Assembly (NCBI RefSeq): GCF_019207085.1
Contig: NZ_JAATOM010000004.1
Coordinates: forward strand, 186,001-250,000
DNA: 64,000 bases
Direction: 5' to 3'
DNA from: Variovorax sp. dw_308
GTDB lineage: Bacteria; Pseudomonadota; Gammaproteobacteria; Burkholderiales; Burkholderiaceae_C
Both the position numbers and the translations under genes were made by a program. This document shows, in pieces, positions 39,809 to 47,940 of the stretch (positions are counted from its first letter, which is position 1; each line of letters opens with the position of its first letter). The notes beneath the pieces were generated by a model. That model did not search any database. It was not told where the DNA came from and was given only the letters and a program-made list of their open reading frames with translations.

Positions 39809-40561
39809 TCAGCCCAGGAAGCTCACCATCCCGTTCGACAGGTCGTACATCGCCCCCACGATCTTGATGCTGCCCTTCTTCTCCAGGTCGGCCAGGATCG
39901 GACTGCCGCTGCGTATGGCATCGACCGTCATCTTCACGTTCGTTCGAGCGACCATGTCGACGAACGGGTAGTTCTTGCTGGTGCGCTCACCGGTGTACTG
40001 CGTGGCCTCGACAGCGGGCTTGATCGTTTCGAGCAGCCCGGTGAGGTTGCCGAGTTCGACCTTGTCGATGGCGCCCTTGATGGCGCCGCACGACGTGTGC
40101 CCCATCACCAGCACCACCTTCGCGCCCATGACGGCGCAGGCGAACTCGAGGCTGCCCAGCACGTCCTTGTTCGCGATGTTGCCGGCGATGCGCGCATTAA
40201 AGGTGTCGCCGATGCCCATGTCCATGACGATCTCGGCCGGCGCGCGCGAGTCGATGCAGCTCAGGATGACCGCCGCCGGGAACTGTCCCGCGGCGCTGGA
40301 TCGCTTTTGCGCGCGGTAGTCGTGCGGAAGCATCTTTCCGGTGCGGAACCGCGCGTTTCCCTTCTTCATCATCTCGATGACCTGGTCGGGTGTCATGGCG
40401 TCGCGCTGCGACTTGCTCAGCGCTGCCGCCTCGGCATCGTCCGTTCGAAGTCCGAGCCCGGCGATCACTGCCGCCCCGCCGGCGCCGGCCTTGAGCCATG
40501 CGCGGCGTCCGTTGGTGGCCACGTTGCGGTCTGGTCCGCAGCATTCATTCACTGGTTTCAT
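39809..40561 (-). CDS. Beta-carbonic anhydrase with export signal
   Basis: A 250-residue beta-class carbonic anhydrase. Zinc ligands are Cys102 in LSCIDSR (with the Asp104/Arg106 dyad) and His155/Cys158 in MGHTSCGA. The N-terminus has a Tat-type signal (GRRAWLKAGAGGAAVIAGLG), so the enzyme should act in the periplasm, interconverting CO2 and bicarbonate. Most beta-enzymes are cytoplasmic, so the location is notable. It appears monocistronic, 68 bp from the AT-rich orphan on the same strand. Confidence 0.88.
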   Translation of the reverse strand: MKPVNECCGPDRNVATNGRRAWLKAGAGGAAVIAGLGLRTDDAEAAALSKSQRDAMTPDQVIEMMKKGNARFRTGKMLPHDYRAQKRSSAAGQFPAAVILSCIDSRAPAEIVMDMGIGDTFNARIAGNIANKDVLGSLEFACAVMGAKVVLVMGHTSCGAIKGAIDKVELGNLTGLLETIKPAVEATQYTGERTSKNYPFVDMVARTNVKMTVDAIRSGSPILADLEKKGSIKIVGAMYDLSNGMVSFLG

Positions 40562-40653
40562 GAAAGTCCTTCTCTGGATGTCAGGATGGAATCAGTTCGA
40601 GATCACGGACACGATTTGCGGACCTCCTTTCAGCCAGGGCCTGTCGGCAGGCG

Positions 40654-41541
40654 CTATATGGACGACTGCCGCGCATGCGCTTCCCGCGCCGCCTTCATCC
40701 CATGCTCGATGAACCCCTTGGCATGCCGCGCAAGATCCGCGCCGTCTTCCCACAGGTTGCGCCAGATGCCGAGGATGCCTTGCAGCTGCTTGTTGACGAC
40801 CGCCGACGAGAAGGATTCGAAGGTGATCGGTCCTTCGTAGCCCGCCTTGGCCAGCCCGCGGAACACGCGGTCGAAGTCGATGTTGCCCGCGCCGAGGTAG
40901 CCCCGCCCCGACTCGCCGATATGGAAGTAGCCCATCATCGTCCCCGTGTCGATCAGCGCCGATTCGAGGTCGGCTTCCTCGATGTTCATGTGATAGGTGT
41001 CGAGGTGCACCGTCACGTTCGCCAGGCCCACGCGCCTGGCATACGCGACCGCCTGCGCAGCGGTGTTGAGCACGTTGCTTTCGTAGCGGTTGACGACTTC
41101 CAGGCCGATGGTGATGCCGTCCCTGGCCGCGTGTTCCCCGATGCGCCGCATCACCTCGACCGAGCCCGCGATGCCGGCCTCCGTCGGCGGCTCGAAGTAC
41201 TTCTGGAACGCGGAGTACAGGATGCCGCAGACATGCGTGGCGCCGATGTCGCGCGCCACGTCCAGCACCTGCATCAGGCGCGCCTCACCGCGCTTCTGCT
41301 TCTGCGGGTCGCCGCTCGAGATGTCGGTGGAATCGTCGAGGCCCAGCGACATCGTGGTGCCGAGCTTGTAGCGGTCGAGCATCTTGCGCGTGAAGGCGCT
41401 GTCGATGGAGGACGGGTCGAGCGCGGGTATCTCGATCAGGTCGAAGCCGATCTCCGCCGTCTGTGCCATCGCGCGCTCGCATTCGTCATGGCTCCAGCCG
41501 CCGACCCAGACCAGCGCGTGGACTCCGAGCTTGTTCTTCAT
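40654..41541 (-). CDS. Ketose 3-epimerase-like protein (tagatose/psicose epimerase family)
   Basis: A 295-residue AP-endonuclease-2-type TIM barrel. Metal-binding residues of D-tagatose/D-psicose 3-epimerases are present: Glu in ITIGLEVVNRYES, Asp in VTVHLDTYHMNIEEAD, His in MGYFHIGESGRG and Glu in PITFESFSS. Such enzymes epimerise free ketoses at C3; 3-oxo-isoapionate decarboxylases belong to the same superfamily, so that role cannot be excluded next to the ApnL-like gene. It lies 42 bp downstream of the FGGY kinase on the same strand, suggesting epimerise-then-phosphorylate or the reverse for an imported sugar or polyol. Confidence 0.82.
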   Translation of the reverse strand: MKNKLGVHALVWVGGWSHDECERAMAQTAEIGFDLIEIPALDPSSIDSAFTRKMLDRYKLGTTMSLGLDDSTDISSGDPQKQKRGEARLMQVLDVARDIGATHVCGILYSAFQKYFEPPTEAGIAGSVEVMRRIGEHAARDGITIGLEVVNRYESNVLNTAAQAVAYARRVGLANVTVHLDTYHMNIEEADLESALIDTGTMMGYFHIGESGRGYLGAGNIDFDRVFRGLAKAGYEGPITFESFSSAVVNKQLQGILGIWRNLWEDGADLARHAKGFIEHGMKAAREAHARQSSI

Positions 41542-41583
41542 GTTCGTTGCTCCTTCATTGATTCGAGAGAGCCGACCCGGCTT

Positions 41584-43095
41584 TCACGCCGAACCTTGCC
41601 GGCCCGCCAGCCGATGCACCACGCGGCGCGAATCCTGGTACAGGTCTAGGTAGTCGCGGTACAGCGCGTCGTAGGTCGGGCGCAGCGCGGCGGCGGGTTC
41701 GATGATGCGCCCCGGCTTCACCCATTCGGTGATCTGCTCGCGCCGCAGCAGGCCGGCTGCGCAGCCCGCGAGGAATGCATCGCCGTAGCAGGCGCCGAGC
41801 GTGAGGCTCGGCACCTCCTGCCGCAGGCCCGATACATCGGACACGATCTGCAGCCAGGTGTCGGTCTGCGCACCGCCGCCGACGGCCACCACGCGGCGGG
41901 TCTGCGCGCCGAGCTGCGCCAGCGTCTCGACGTTGTGCCGCACGCCGCAGGCCACGCCTTCGAGGATCGCGCGAAAGAGCTGCTCGCGCGTGTGGGCCAG
42001 GCTCAGGCCGGCGATCACGCCGCGGGCCAGCGGGTCGTTCAAGGGCGTGCGCTCGCCGCTGAAGTAGGGCAGGAAGACCAGCCCGCCCGCGCCCGGCGCC
42101 ACGCGCGCCGCCGCATCGAAGAGCGCCGCCGCCTCGCCCTCCGGCAACTCGCGCGCGAACTGGTCCTGGAACCAGCGCGTGAGGCTGCCGGTGGTGCCCA
42201 TGCCGGCCGCGAGGTTGAACTGCGCGGGGTACGCGCCGGCGACGGTCCACACGCGCTCGTCGGGCGTCGGCGTGGACTGCACGAGGATGAAGAAGGTGGT
42301 GCTGCCGTACATCACCATCAGGTCGCCGGGCTGGACCACGCCCACGCTGATGGCCTCGCTCAGCGCATCGACCGCGCCCACGGCCACCGGCGTGCCGGGC
42401 GTGAGACCCGTCGCTTGCGCTGCCGCTTGCGTGACGGCCCCTGCGACTTCATCGCTCCATCCCGGAGCGGGCAGCATCGACGTGGGCGCCACATGTGCGG
42501 CATGGCGCTCGCCCCATTCGCCGGTGCGAGGGTCGTACAGCGGCATGAAATGGCTGGCGGTGTGCCGGTCGATGCGGTGTTCGCCGGTCAGCCGCCAGAC
42601 GAGGTACGCGCTGGCCGTGGTGAGCCGCCGCGTCTGGCGCCACACAGCGGGTTCACGCTGGCGCAGCCAGCGGATCTTGGGGCCGATCGCCTGGCTGGTC
42701 AGGCTCATCAGCGAGAACGCGCGGATCTCCTCGCAGCCGATCAGCGCGTCGAGTTCGGCGATCTGTTTTGCTGCGCGAACGTCCACGCCGTAGAGAATGC
42801 CGGGGCGCAGCGGCCGGCCGGCTTCGTCGAGCGGCAGCAGGCACGGCCCGATGGCGCTCACGGCGACCGACGCGACATCCTGGCCGCTGAAGGGCGAGCC
42901 GTCGAGCAACTGTTGGCAGAGCGCGCACAGGTCGTGCCACCAGACGCCATCGGCATCCTGCTCCACATGGCCGGGCGCGGGTGTGGAGATGCCGTGCGGC
43001 ACCACCGCTGTCTTCAGCACCTCGCCCGCGAGCGTGACCAGCGCGGCCTTGCTGCTGAAGGTGCCGATGTCGATGCCGAGCAGGAGTGAACGCAT
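41584..43095 (-). CDS. FGGY-family carbohydrate kinase
   Basis: A 503-residue kinase with two actin-like domains. The first ATP-site motif is LLLGIDIGTFSSKAALV; the second domain contains GAVDALSEAISVGV, MVMYGSTTFF and FLPYFSGERTPLNDPLARG, with the C-terminal nucleotide motif VVAVGGGAQTDTW. The overall form is xylulokinase-like; the sugar is not predictable. Transcribed just ahead of the epimerase. It probably phosphorylates the ketose made by that enzyme. Confidence 0.86.
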   Translation of the reverse strand: MRSLLLGIDIGTFSSKAALVTLAGEVLKTAVVPHGISTPAPGHVEQDADGVWWHDLCALCQQLLDGSPFSGQDVASVAVSAIGPCLLPLDEAGRPLRPGILYGVDVRAAKQIAELDALIGCEEIRAFSLMSLTSQAIGPKIRWLRQREPAVWRQTRRLTTASAYLVWRLTGEHRIDRHTASHFMPLYDPRTGEWGERHAAHVAPTSMLPAPGWSDEVAGAVTQAAAQATGLTPGTPVAVGAVDALSEAISVGVVQPGDLMVMYGSTTFFILVQSTPTPDERVWTVAGAYPAQFNLAAGMGTTGSLTRWFQDQFARELPEGEAAALFDAAARVAPGAGGLVFLPYFSGERTPLNDPLARGVIAGLSLAHTREQLFRAILEGVACGVRHNVETLAQLGAQTRRVVAVGGGAQTDTWLQIVSDVSGLRQEVPSLTLGACYGDAFLAGCAAGLLRREQITEWVKPGRIIEPAAALRPTYDALYRDYLDLYQDSRRVVHRLAGRQGSA

Positions 43096-43145
43096 GAAGT
43101 CCGCGTTTCTACCGCGGCCCAGCCTTCAGCACAACTGCCGCGATG

Positions 43146-43682
43146 TCAGCGACCGAGCTTCATGAGCCGTGCAGGCTCCACGATCTCGATCCAATAGCCG
43201 TCCGGGTCCTTGATGAAGGCGACGTCCTTCATCTTCCCTTGCTCGGGGCGCTTGACGTAGGGGACATCGTTGCTGTCGAACCATCGGATGGCGGCATCGA
43301 GGTCAGGCACGGAGAAGCAGATGTGGCCGAAGCCCTGCGGCTGTGCATTGCCGTCGTGGTACTTGAAGGCCGGATCGCTCTCGGTGCCCCAGTTGTGGGT
43401 GAATTCGAGGACGCCGGTCTGGCTGAAGGTCCAGGCGGTGCGCTCGCCGACGTCCTCCGGTGGCGGCTTGTCCGCCGCGGGCCGGTGCAGGAAGTAGAGC
43501 GAGAACTTCATCTCCGGGAAGTCGAGCTTGCGCAGCACGCGCATGCCGAAGATGCGGGTGTAGAAGTCCAGCGCAATGGCCGGGTCCTTCACGCGCAGCA
43601 TGCTGTGGTTGAAGACGAAGCCCTGCGATGCGTCGCTGGGCTGGGCGCACACGCCCGGGTGGTTTTCGGTGTCGAAACTCAT
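43146..43682 (-). CDS. gloA: Lactoylglutathione lyase (glyoxalase I)
   Basis: A 178-residue VOC protein with the two glyoxalase-I half-sites: FNHSMLRVKDPAIALDFYTR, LGMEFTHNWGTES-type strand (here GVLEFTHNWGTESDP), GHICFSVPDLDAAIRWF and DPDGYWIEIVEP. The size and the long N-terminal arm match the eukaryote-like (Zn) GloA group. It converts the methylglyoxal-glutathione adduct to S-lactoylglutathione. The start overlaps the stop of the upstream RHH gene (ATGA at 43679-43682), so it is the distal gene of the dehydrogenase operon, perhaps protecting against methylglyoxal made during sugar use. Confidence 0.87.
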   Translation of the reverse strand: MSFDTENHPGVCAQPSDASQGFVFNHSMLRVKDPAIALDFYTRIFGMRVLRKLDFPEMKFSLYFLHRPAADKPPPEDVGERTAWTFSQTGVLEFTHNWGTESDPAFKYHDGNAQPQGFGHICFSVPDLDAAIRWFDSNDVPYVKRPEQGKMKDVAFIKDPDGYWIEIVEPARLMKLGR

Positions 43683-44026
43683 CGTGCGTGCGCTACTGCC
43701 AAAGGGTGAATGGGGGCCAGCTTGGGGGCGGCGGCCAGCGTGCGCGGCGCCTGCTCGGCAGTGAGCAGCCGTCTTCGCAGGTAGCGCATGCAGGTCACGC
43801 GCAGGAAGGACGCGAAGTTGGGCACCTCGCCACGGTGCGCCATGATCTCGTCGTGGAAGAGGGCGATCAGCGCGTTGGTGGTGCGGCCTTCTTCCTCGGC
43901 CATCTCGGCGAGCGTGTCCCACATCATGTTCTCCAGCCGCAGGCTGGTCAGCACGCCGTGGATGCGCACGGTGCGGGACCGCTGCTCGTACTGGATCGGA
44001 TCGGCCTTGACGAAGAACTCACACAT
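43679..44026 (-). CDS. Ribbon-helix-helix domain protein (115 aa)
   Basis: A 115-residue protein with an AAGGAGG site before its ATG. The segment SRTVRIHGVLTSLRLENMMW, then DTLAEMAEEEGRTTNALIAL and FASFLRVTCMRYL, is the ribbon-helix-helix (RHH_4) pattern seen in small regulators often encoded beside oxidoreductases. The tail (about 90-115) is Ala/Pro-rich. It may autoregulate the GMC dehydrogenase operon. It lies 41 bp after the GMC gene and overlaps gloA by four bases. Confidence 0.75.
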   Translation of the reverse strand: MCEFFVKADPIQYEQRSRTVRIHGVLTSLRLENMMWDTLAEMAEEEGRTTNALIALFHDEIMAHRGEVPNFASFLRVTCMRYLRRRLLTAEQAPRTLAAAPKLAPIHPLAVAHAR

Positions 44027-44067
44027 GGCTGCCTCCTTGTCTGGAGCCCGCAGTGACTGGACCGTGA

Positions 44068-45636
44068 CTAGACCGTGCGGGCGGTCATCGCGCTGGCAAT
44101 GTACTCCGCTTGCCGGATGGCGAGGGTGACGATGGTGAGCGTGGGGTTTTCCGCGCCGCCGCTGGTGAACTGGCTGCCGTCGCTGATGAACAGGTTGGGG
44201 ATGTCGTGGGTCTGGCCGTGGGCGTTGCAGACGCTGGTCTTCGCATCGGCGCCCATGCGGCAGGTGCCGAGGTTGTGCGTGCTCGGATACGGCGGCGTGC
44301 GGAAGGACTTGATGGCGCCGGCCGCCGCGTAGACGCGCTGGCCCTGGCGGAAGGCATGCTCGCGCATCGCGAGGTCGTTCGCGTGGTCGTCGAAGTGCAC
44401 GTTGGGAATGGGGCTGCCCCACTTGTCCTTGAGGCTGGCATGCAGCGTCACACGGTTGTTCTCCTGCGGCATGTCCTCGCCCACGATCCACATGCCGGCG
44501 AGGTTGGTGTAGTTCTCCATGTACTCGGTGAAGCCGCTGCCCCAGCCGCCCGGATCGAGGAAGGCGGCCATGAAGGGCACGCCCAGGGACAGCGTTTCCA
44601 TCTCGTAGCCGCCGACGAAGCCGCGCTTCGTGTTCGGCTTGGCCTCGTCGCGGATGATGCCGGCCATGGTGGTGCCGCGGTACATGTTCACCGGTTGCTT
44701 GAAGAGGCCATACACCGACCCGGTCAGGTGGCGCATGTAGTTGCGCCCGACCTGGCCGGAGCTGTTGGCCAGGCCGTCCTTGAAGGTGTTGGAGGCGGAG
44801 AGCAACAGCAGGCGCGCTGTCTCGATCGAGTTGGCGGCCACGCAGACGACGCGCGCCTTCTGCCGCTGCTCCTTGCCGTCCTTGTCGAAGTAGACGACGC
44901 CCGTGACCTTGCCGGCGTCGTTGTGCTCGATGCGGGTGACGTGGCTTTCGGGGCGCAGGTCCATGTTGCCGGTCTTCTCGGCCTTGGGCAGCTCGGTGTA
45001 GAGCGTGCTCCACTTGGCGCCGCTCTTGCAGCCCTGGAAGCAGAAGCCCAACTGCATGCAGCGGCCGCGGTCGTCCCTCGGCTGGCTGTTGATCGCCATG
45101 TTGCCGGTGTGCACCTGCTTGTAGCCGAGCTTGGTGGCGCCGGCGTACATCACCTTGAAGTTGTTGTTGCCGGGCAGGCCGGGGATGCCGTGGGTGCGGG
45201 TCACGCCCATCTTGTCCTCGGCGCGGTCGTAGTAGGGCTCCAGTTCCTTCAGCGTGACGGGCCAGTCCATCAGGTTCGCGCCCTTGATCTCGCCGTAGGT
45301 GGTGCGCGCCTTGAACTCGTGCTCCTCCAGCCGCAGCGATGCGCCGGCCCAGTGGGTGGTGGTGCCGCCGACAGTCTTGCAGGTCCAGGCCGGCAGGTTC
45401 GGAAAGTCCTTGGCCACCCGCCAGTTGCCGGAGGTGGTGCGGTTGTCCAGCCAGGCCAGTTGGCCGAAGGACTTCCATTCGTCGTTGATGAATTTGGCGC
45501 TGGACTGCGTCGCGCCGGCTTCCAGCACCACGACCTTGATGCCCTTCTGGGCCAGTTCGTTGGCCAGGGTGCCGCCGCCGGCGCCCGAACCGATGATGAC
45601 GACCACCGAGTCGTCCGTGTTGTCGAACTTCGCCAT
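44068..45636 (-). CDS. GMC-family FAD sugar/polyol dehydrogenase
   Basis: A 522-residue GMC flavoprotein. The FAD motif is VVIIGSGAGGGTLANELAQK. WTCKTVGGTTTHWAG marks the membrane dehydrogenase group (gluconate, sorbitol and 2-keto-gluconate dehydrogenases), and the C-terminal SHNLG-type active-site region reads STHNLGTCRMG with the late FISDGSQFTSGGAENPTLT. Electrons would go through the cytochrome c encoded two genes upstream. No own signal is seen; GMC subunits of this class are carried to the periplasm by the Tat-signal-bearing subunit 3 just upstream. Substrate unknown. Confidence 0.87.
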   Translation of the reverse strand: MAKFDNTDDSVVVIIGSGAGGGTLANELAQKGIKVVVLEAGATQSSAKFINDEWKSFGQLAWLDNRTTSGNWRVAKDFPNLPAWTCKTVGGTTTHWAGASLRLEEHEFKARTTYGEIKGANLMDWPVTLKELEPYYDRAEDKMGVTRTHGIPGLPGNNNFKVMYAGATKLGYKQVHTGNMAINSQPRDDRGRCMQLGFCFQGCKSGAKWSTLYTELPKAEKTGNMDLRPESHVTRIEHNDAGKVTGVVYFDKDGKEQRQKARVVCVAANSIETARLLLLSASNTFKDGLANSSGQVGRNYMRHLTGSVYGLFKQPVNMYRGTTMAGIIRDEAKPNTKRGFVGGYEMETLSLGVPFMAAFLDPGGWGSGFTEYMENYTNLAGMWIVGEDMPQENNRVTLHASLKDKWGSPIPNVHFDDHANDLAMREHAFRQGQRVYAAAGAIKSFRTPPYPSTHNLGTCRMGADAKTSVCNAHGQTHDIPNLFISDGSQFTSGGAENPTLTIVTLAIRQAEYIASAMTARTV

Positions 45637-45685
45637 TTTCTGTCTCCTGCTTGCTGTGTGTGCTACGTCGCTGGCGGGGTCGGAA

Positions 45686-46309
45686 TCAGCCGAAGAACGG
45701 CGGCGGGCTGGCGGCTTGCGATGGCGCCGGCAGCCACTTCAGGTCCTGGAAGCCGCGCGTGATGTAGCCCCCTTTTTCCCAGGCGGAACCGGGGTAGCCC
45801 AACGCGGCGAAGGCCATGTCGTTGTCGTAGAGCGAGGTTACGCACTGGCCGCGCACGGTGTTGAAGAAGGGCGTGCCTTCAATGGCTTTCACAGCGGCCA
45901 GCTTCTTGGCCGGAGAGGCTTTCACGAAGCTGCCGCCGGTAGCCTGGTCGAGACTCGCGATGCCGGCTTTCAGCACGGGCAGCGCATCGGCCTTGCCGTC
46001 GAGGTCCTTGGCCAGCAGCGCGTAGACGGCATCGGGCAGCTTCTTGTGCGGGTAGAGCACGCGGCCCATGGCCATGAGCGTCGTGCCCTCGCTCTCGCTG
46101 AGTTGCTTCAGCTCCACCGCCCAGACCGGCGAGGGCGCCAGCGCGGCCAGCACGGAGCCCGCGGCGATGGTGCCCATGAGGATGCCGGAGCCCTTGAGGA
46201 ACTCGCGCCGCGCGAGCGGCAGGGAAAGCTTGGGAACGTAGCCGTAGCTTTCGTCGCTGCACGCATCGGCGCTGTCGAGCGTCAACGGTGCGATGGGTAT
46301 CACACGCAT
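45686..46309 (-). CDS. Gluconate 2-dehydrogenase subunit 3-like protein (Tat)
   Basis: A 207-residue small subunit of a membrane dehydrogenase. The twin-arginine signal LARREFLKGSGILMGTIAAG (about 33-52) is followed by the family domain with LKQLSESEGTTLMAMGRVLY, PHKKLPDAVYALLAKDLDG and a C-terminal ALGYPGSAWEKGGYITRGFQ. It would escort the GMC flavoprotein through the Tat system. The pre-Tat extension of about 32 residues is normal for such signals. It is 49 bp upstream of the GMC gene. Confidence 0.85.
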   Translation of the reverse strand: MRVIPIAPLTLDSADACSDESYGYVPKLSLPLARREFLKGSGILMGTIAAGSVLAALAPSPVWAVELKQLSESEGTTLMAMGRVLYPHKKLPDAVYALLAKDLDGKADALPVLKAGIASLDQATGGSFVKASPAKKLAAVKAIEGTPFFNTVRGQCVTSLYDNDMAFAALGYPGSAWEKGGYITRGFQDLKWLPAPSQAASPPPFFG

Positions 46310-46426
46310 GTCATGTCTCCTGTTTTCATCGTCGACGGGCTCGGTGCGGCCCTGTGATTGCAGTGTTGCACCCGCCTTGGCGCGCCGGGTTTTAGCTGGC
46401 TACATACAAGGGAAAGCCCTTGGCAG

Positions 46427-46765
46427 TCACTTTGCGCCGCCGAGGATCCACTCGGCCAGCTTCTTCGCATCGGCCTCGGACACCTGCGGTTGCGGCGGCA
46501 TCGCCATGTCGCCCCAGCGGCCGCTGCCGCCGTTGCGGATGCTCTTGACGAGCGTGGCGACGGCATCGTTGTCGTCCTTGTACTTGGCCGCGACGTCCTT
46601 GTAGGCAGGGCCGACGAGCTTGGTCGCGGCTGCGTGGCAGGCGAGGCAGCTGTACTTGCTGGCGAGCGCCTGGTTGGCGAGGGCCGGCGCGGTGGCGGCG
46701 CCGAGCAGGAGCGCCAGCGCGATTGGGGCGGTGCGCGGGCTGCGGCGCATGCGGGTGGGCTTCAT
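46427..46765 (-). CDS. Class I c-type cytochrome (c551/c552-like)
   Basis: A 112-residue exported monoheme cytochrome: signal peptide (IALALLLGAATAPALA), heme site CLACH at about residues 40-44 and distal Met in GDMAMPPQPQVSEADAKKLA. It probably accepts electrons from the GMC dehydrogenase encoded next to it on the same strand. Typical gluconate dehydrogenases use a triheme cytochrome subunit; here only this small soluble-type cytochrome is encoded. Confidence 0.88.
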   Translation of the reverse strand: MKPTRMRRSPRTAPIALALLLGAATAPALANQALASKYSCLACHAAATKLVGPAYKDVAAKYKDDNDAVATLVKSIRNGGSGRWGDMAMPPQPQVSEADAKKLAEWILGGAK

Positions 46766-46905
46766 GGGCTGTCTCTTCGTGTTGTGGGGCGAGGCGATTA
46801 TTCGGCGGGATGGGCCGGCGCGGGTGGTAGCACGCTACCTACGCGCCGCACGAAAAATCGAAAGCCGCGCTAAGCTCGCGCGGCACCAACGAGGAGACAT
46901 TCGCA

Positions 46906-47937
46906 ATGAAGTCACGCAACTTCCAGACGCGCAACGGCACGAACCTGGCGTTCTCCGCCATCGGACTGGGCACCGCGCCCATGGGCGACCTCTACGAGCT
47001 GCTGGACGAGAAGACGTCCATCGCCACCATCGAGCGGGCGTACGCCAGCGGGGTGAGGGTGTTCGACAGCTCGCCGCACTACGGCAACGGGCTGGCCGAG
47101 TCCCGCGTGGGCGCGGGCCTGCGGCATGTGCCGCGCGACGAGGTCATCGTCTCGACCAAGATCGGCCGCGTGATGGACGCCTTCACCAGTCCGCCGCCCA
47201 AGAACCCCGACGTCTTCTCGCCCGGATTCGCCGGCGGCTACCCGCATGCGCCGCGCTTCGACTACACCTATGACGGAACGATGCGCTCGGTCGAGCAGTC
47301 GCTTCTGCGCACCGGCCTGAGCCGCATCGACGTGCTGCTCATCCATGACTGCGACGTGTGGACGCACGGCCGTGTCGATGCGGAGCGTTATTTCAAGGAG
47401 GCGATGGAAGGCGCCTACAAGGCGCTCGACAAGCTGCGCAGCGAGAAGGTGGTGGCCGCCATCGGCTTCGGCATCAACGAGTCCGACGTCAGCGTCAAGT
47501 TCGCCAAGGCCGGCGACTTCGACGTGGCGATGCTGGCGGGGCGCTACTCGCTGCTCATCCAGAACGGGCTGGCCGAGTTCCTGCCGCTGGCGCTGCAGAA
47601 GAACATCGGCGTGATGCTGGCAGGCGTCTTCAACTCCGGCATCCTGGCCACCGGCGCGCGGCCGGGCGCCAAGTTCGAATATGGGCCGGCGCCGGAAGAC
47701 ATCATGGAGCGCGTGCGCAAGATCGAGAAGATCTGCGCGGCGCACAACACCTCGATCCGGCGCGCCGCGCTTCAGTTCGCGATGGCGCATCCGGCCGTGG
47801 TCACTGTGGTGCTCGGCGGCGTCAAGCCCGAGGAAATCGAGGCCAACGCGGCCGATGCGGAAGCCGCCGTGCCGGCCGCGCTTTGGAGCGACCTGAAGTC
47901 CGCCGGCTTGCTCGACCCGGCCGCACCGGTCGGCTGA
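46906..47937 (+). CDS. Aldo/keto reductase (aldose 1-dehydrogenase-like)
   Basis: A 343-residue AKR. Catalytic residues are Asp and Tyr in VRVFDSSPHYGNGLAESRVG, Lys in VIVSTKIGRV and His in VLLIHDCDVW. The long insertion after the Lys (PKNPDVFSPGFAGGYPHAPR) and the size match the D-threo-aldose 1-dehydrogenase (L-fucose/L-galactose dehydrogenase) group, which makes aldonolactones with NAD(P). It is divergent from the dehydrogenase-cytochrome operon. This would suit L-fucose, L-galactose or D-arabinose oxidation. Confidence 0.84.
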   Translation: MKSRNFQTRNGTNLAFSAIGLGTAPMGDLYELLDEKTSIATIERAYASGVRVFDSSPHYGNGLAESRVGAGLRHVPRDEVIVSTKIGRVMDAFTSPPPKNPDVFSPGFAGGYPHAPRFDYTYDGTMRSVEQSLLRTGLSRIDVLLIHDCDVWTHGRVDAERYFKEAMEGAYKALDKLRSEKVVAAIGFGINESDVSVKFAKAGDFDVAMLAGRYSLLIQNGLAEFLPLALQKNIGVMLAGVFNSGILATGARPGAKFEYGPAPEDIMERVRKIEKICAAHNTSIRRAALQFAMAHPAVVTVVLGGVKPEEIEANAADAEAAVPAALWSDLKSAGLLDPAAPVG

Positions 47938-47940
47938 ACA

